A stretch of DNA of 64,000 nt from assembly GCA_018401565.1 (NCBI GenBank), contig JAGYKS010000039.1:186001-250000 (forward strand), given 5' to 3'. Each line of letters opens with the position of its first letter. The first letter of the stretch is position 1. Source of the stretch: Acidimicrobiales bacterium. GTDB lineage: Bacteria; Actinomycetota; Acidimicrobiia; Acidimicrobiales; Acidimicrobilacustridaceae. Of this stretch, positions 63,410 through 64,000 are shown one piece after another. The position numbers and the translations under genes are program-made. The notes under the pieces are model-generated. The model searched no databases and was not told the DNA's origin. It saw nothing but the letters and a program-made list of their open reading frames with translations.

Positions 63410-64000
63410 ACGCACCACCTCTGGGAGGCGACCTCAGCGCGCTTGTGCGGGACCACAGCATCGTGGTGTGCACCGGGTCGGGAGGGGTGGGCAAGACCAC
63501 CACCGCAGCCGTGATCGCCGTGCAGGCGGCCGGTATGGGCCTGCGCGCCGTGGTTGTGACCATCGACCCGGCCAAGCGACTGGCTGACGCCCTCGGTCTG
63601 GAGGGTCTGACCAACACCCCCAGCCGGATCGAAGGGGACTGGTCGGGTGAGTTGTGGGCCCTGATGCTCGACACCAAGGGCACGTTTGACGACCTGGTGG
63701 CCAAGCACGCCACCGATCCCGGTCAGGCCGAGCGCATCCTCACGAACCGTTTCTACCGAAACATCTCCGGGGCCCTGTCGGGCACCCAGGAGTACATGGC
63801 CATGGAAAAGCTCTACGAACTTCACGAGGACTTCGACTTTGACCTGGTGGTGGTCGACACCCCGCCGACGCGCAACGCCCTGGACTTCCTCGACGCCCCC
63901 CAGCGACTCACCCGCTTCCTCGACCACCGCCTCTACCGGATGATGATGGCCCCCACCCGGGGACTGGTTCGGGCCGTGGGCGTGGCCACCCAGGCCTTTG
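63406..64000 (+). CDS. ArsA/Get3-like ATPase, second of the pair, cut by window end
   Basis: The visible 198 residues have VVCTGSGGVGKTTTAAVIAV as Walker A, VVVTIDPAKRLADALGLEG as A', and DFDLVVVDTPPTRNALDFLD as Walker B. GTQEYMAMEKLYELHEDFDF is typical. It overlaps the first gene by 4 bases, so the two proteins are likely made in equal amounts and act as a heterodimer. The C-terminal part is outside the window. Confidence 0.88.
   Translation, partial: MNAPPLGGDLSALVRDHSIVVCTGSGGVGKTTTAAVIAVQAAGMGLRAVVVTIDPAKRLADALGLEGLTNTPSRIEGDWSGELWALMLDTKGTFDDLVAKHATDPGQAERILTNRFYRNISGALSGTQEYMAMEKLYELHEDFDFDLVVVDTPPTRNALDFLDAPQRLTRFLDHRLYRMMMAPTRGLVRAVGVATQAF

Noticed and set aside
62426-64000. Arsenite efflux operon
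   Set aside because: Only ArsA-like ATPases are present, without arsB, arsD or arsR and without arsenite-binding cysteines; Get3-like paired ATPases fit better.

Overview
The window is high-GC bacterial DNA with frequent GTG and TTG starts. Two WhiB proteins, a Rex-hemA-hemC block, an MshA-like glycosyltransferase next to a YbjN-domain gene, a DosR/DosS-like two-component pair and a tandem ArsA/Get3-like ATPase pair all point to Actinomycetota. The split cytochrome b complex, with a dicluster ferredoxin where a Rieske gene would be expected, suggests a deep-branching class such as Acidimicrobiia. That class assignment is an inference; there is no rRNA here to settle it.

Layout: (1) 1-3508, a menaquinol-oxidising bc-type respiratory complex (minus strand) divergent from a membrane-anchored cytochrome c. 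(2) 3572-6667, haem genes hemD-hemB-hemL. (3) 6862-13568, a probable light-response region: a CarH/LitR-like B12 sensor with an excisionase-type DNA-binding domain, a WhiB, a photolyase, a degenerate glutamate-dehydrogenase-like protein, a diguanylate cyclase and a CrtQ/CrtO-like pair for glycosyl-carotenoid ester formation. (4) 14219-17297, rex-hemA-hemC. (5) 17388-28978, mixed housekeeping: acyl-CoA ligase, SAM hydrolase, proC, an MFS transporter, mshA-ybjN, a MoaD-like protein, a phosphoglycerate-mutase-family phosphatase, an ABC1 kinase and QueD. (6) 29344, tRNA-Lys, followed by exported proteins, an acyltransferase, a GT-C-like glycosyltransferase, ArfB and a phosphodiesterase. (7) 39196-43184, a stress protein and a redox/copper block (TlpA, DsbB, CtaG, PCuAC, SCO1) for cytochrome oxidase assembly. 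(8) 43462-52049, a dormancy-like module: universal stress protein plus CtpE-like P-type ATPase, DosR/DosS-like pair and flavin-type oxidase-like protein, with two DosR-box-like palindromes. (9) 52129-58756, dUTPase, an LPXTG surface protein, oligoribonuclease, a sugar aminotransferase, a BY-kinase and an aldehyde dehydrogenase. (10) 58870-64000, MBL hydrolase, FxsA, WhiB, NfeD and the ArsA pair, the last cut by the window end.

Two features run through the whole window. First, about twenty otherwise intact housekeeping genes carry single-base frameshifts, several at homopolymer runs. This looks like uncorrected long-read error rather than gene decay, so I annotate these genes as whole CDSs and give the break positions. 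Second, short tandem repeats (6-28 bp units) occur repeatedly at gene ends, in linkers and in disordered tails, and some encode protein repeats such as a (Gly-Tyr)n tract in the BY-kinase tail.

I see no CRISPR array, insertion sequence, prophage or rRNA.
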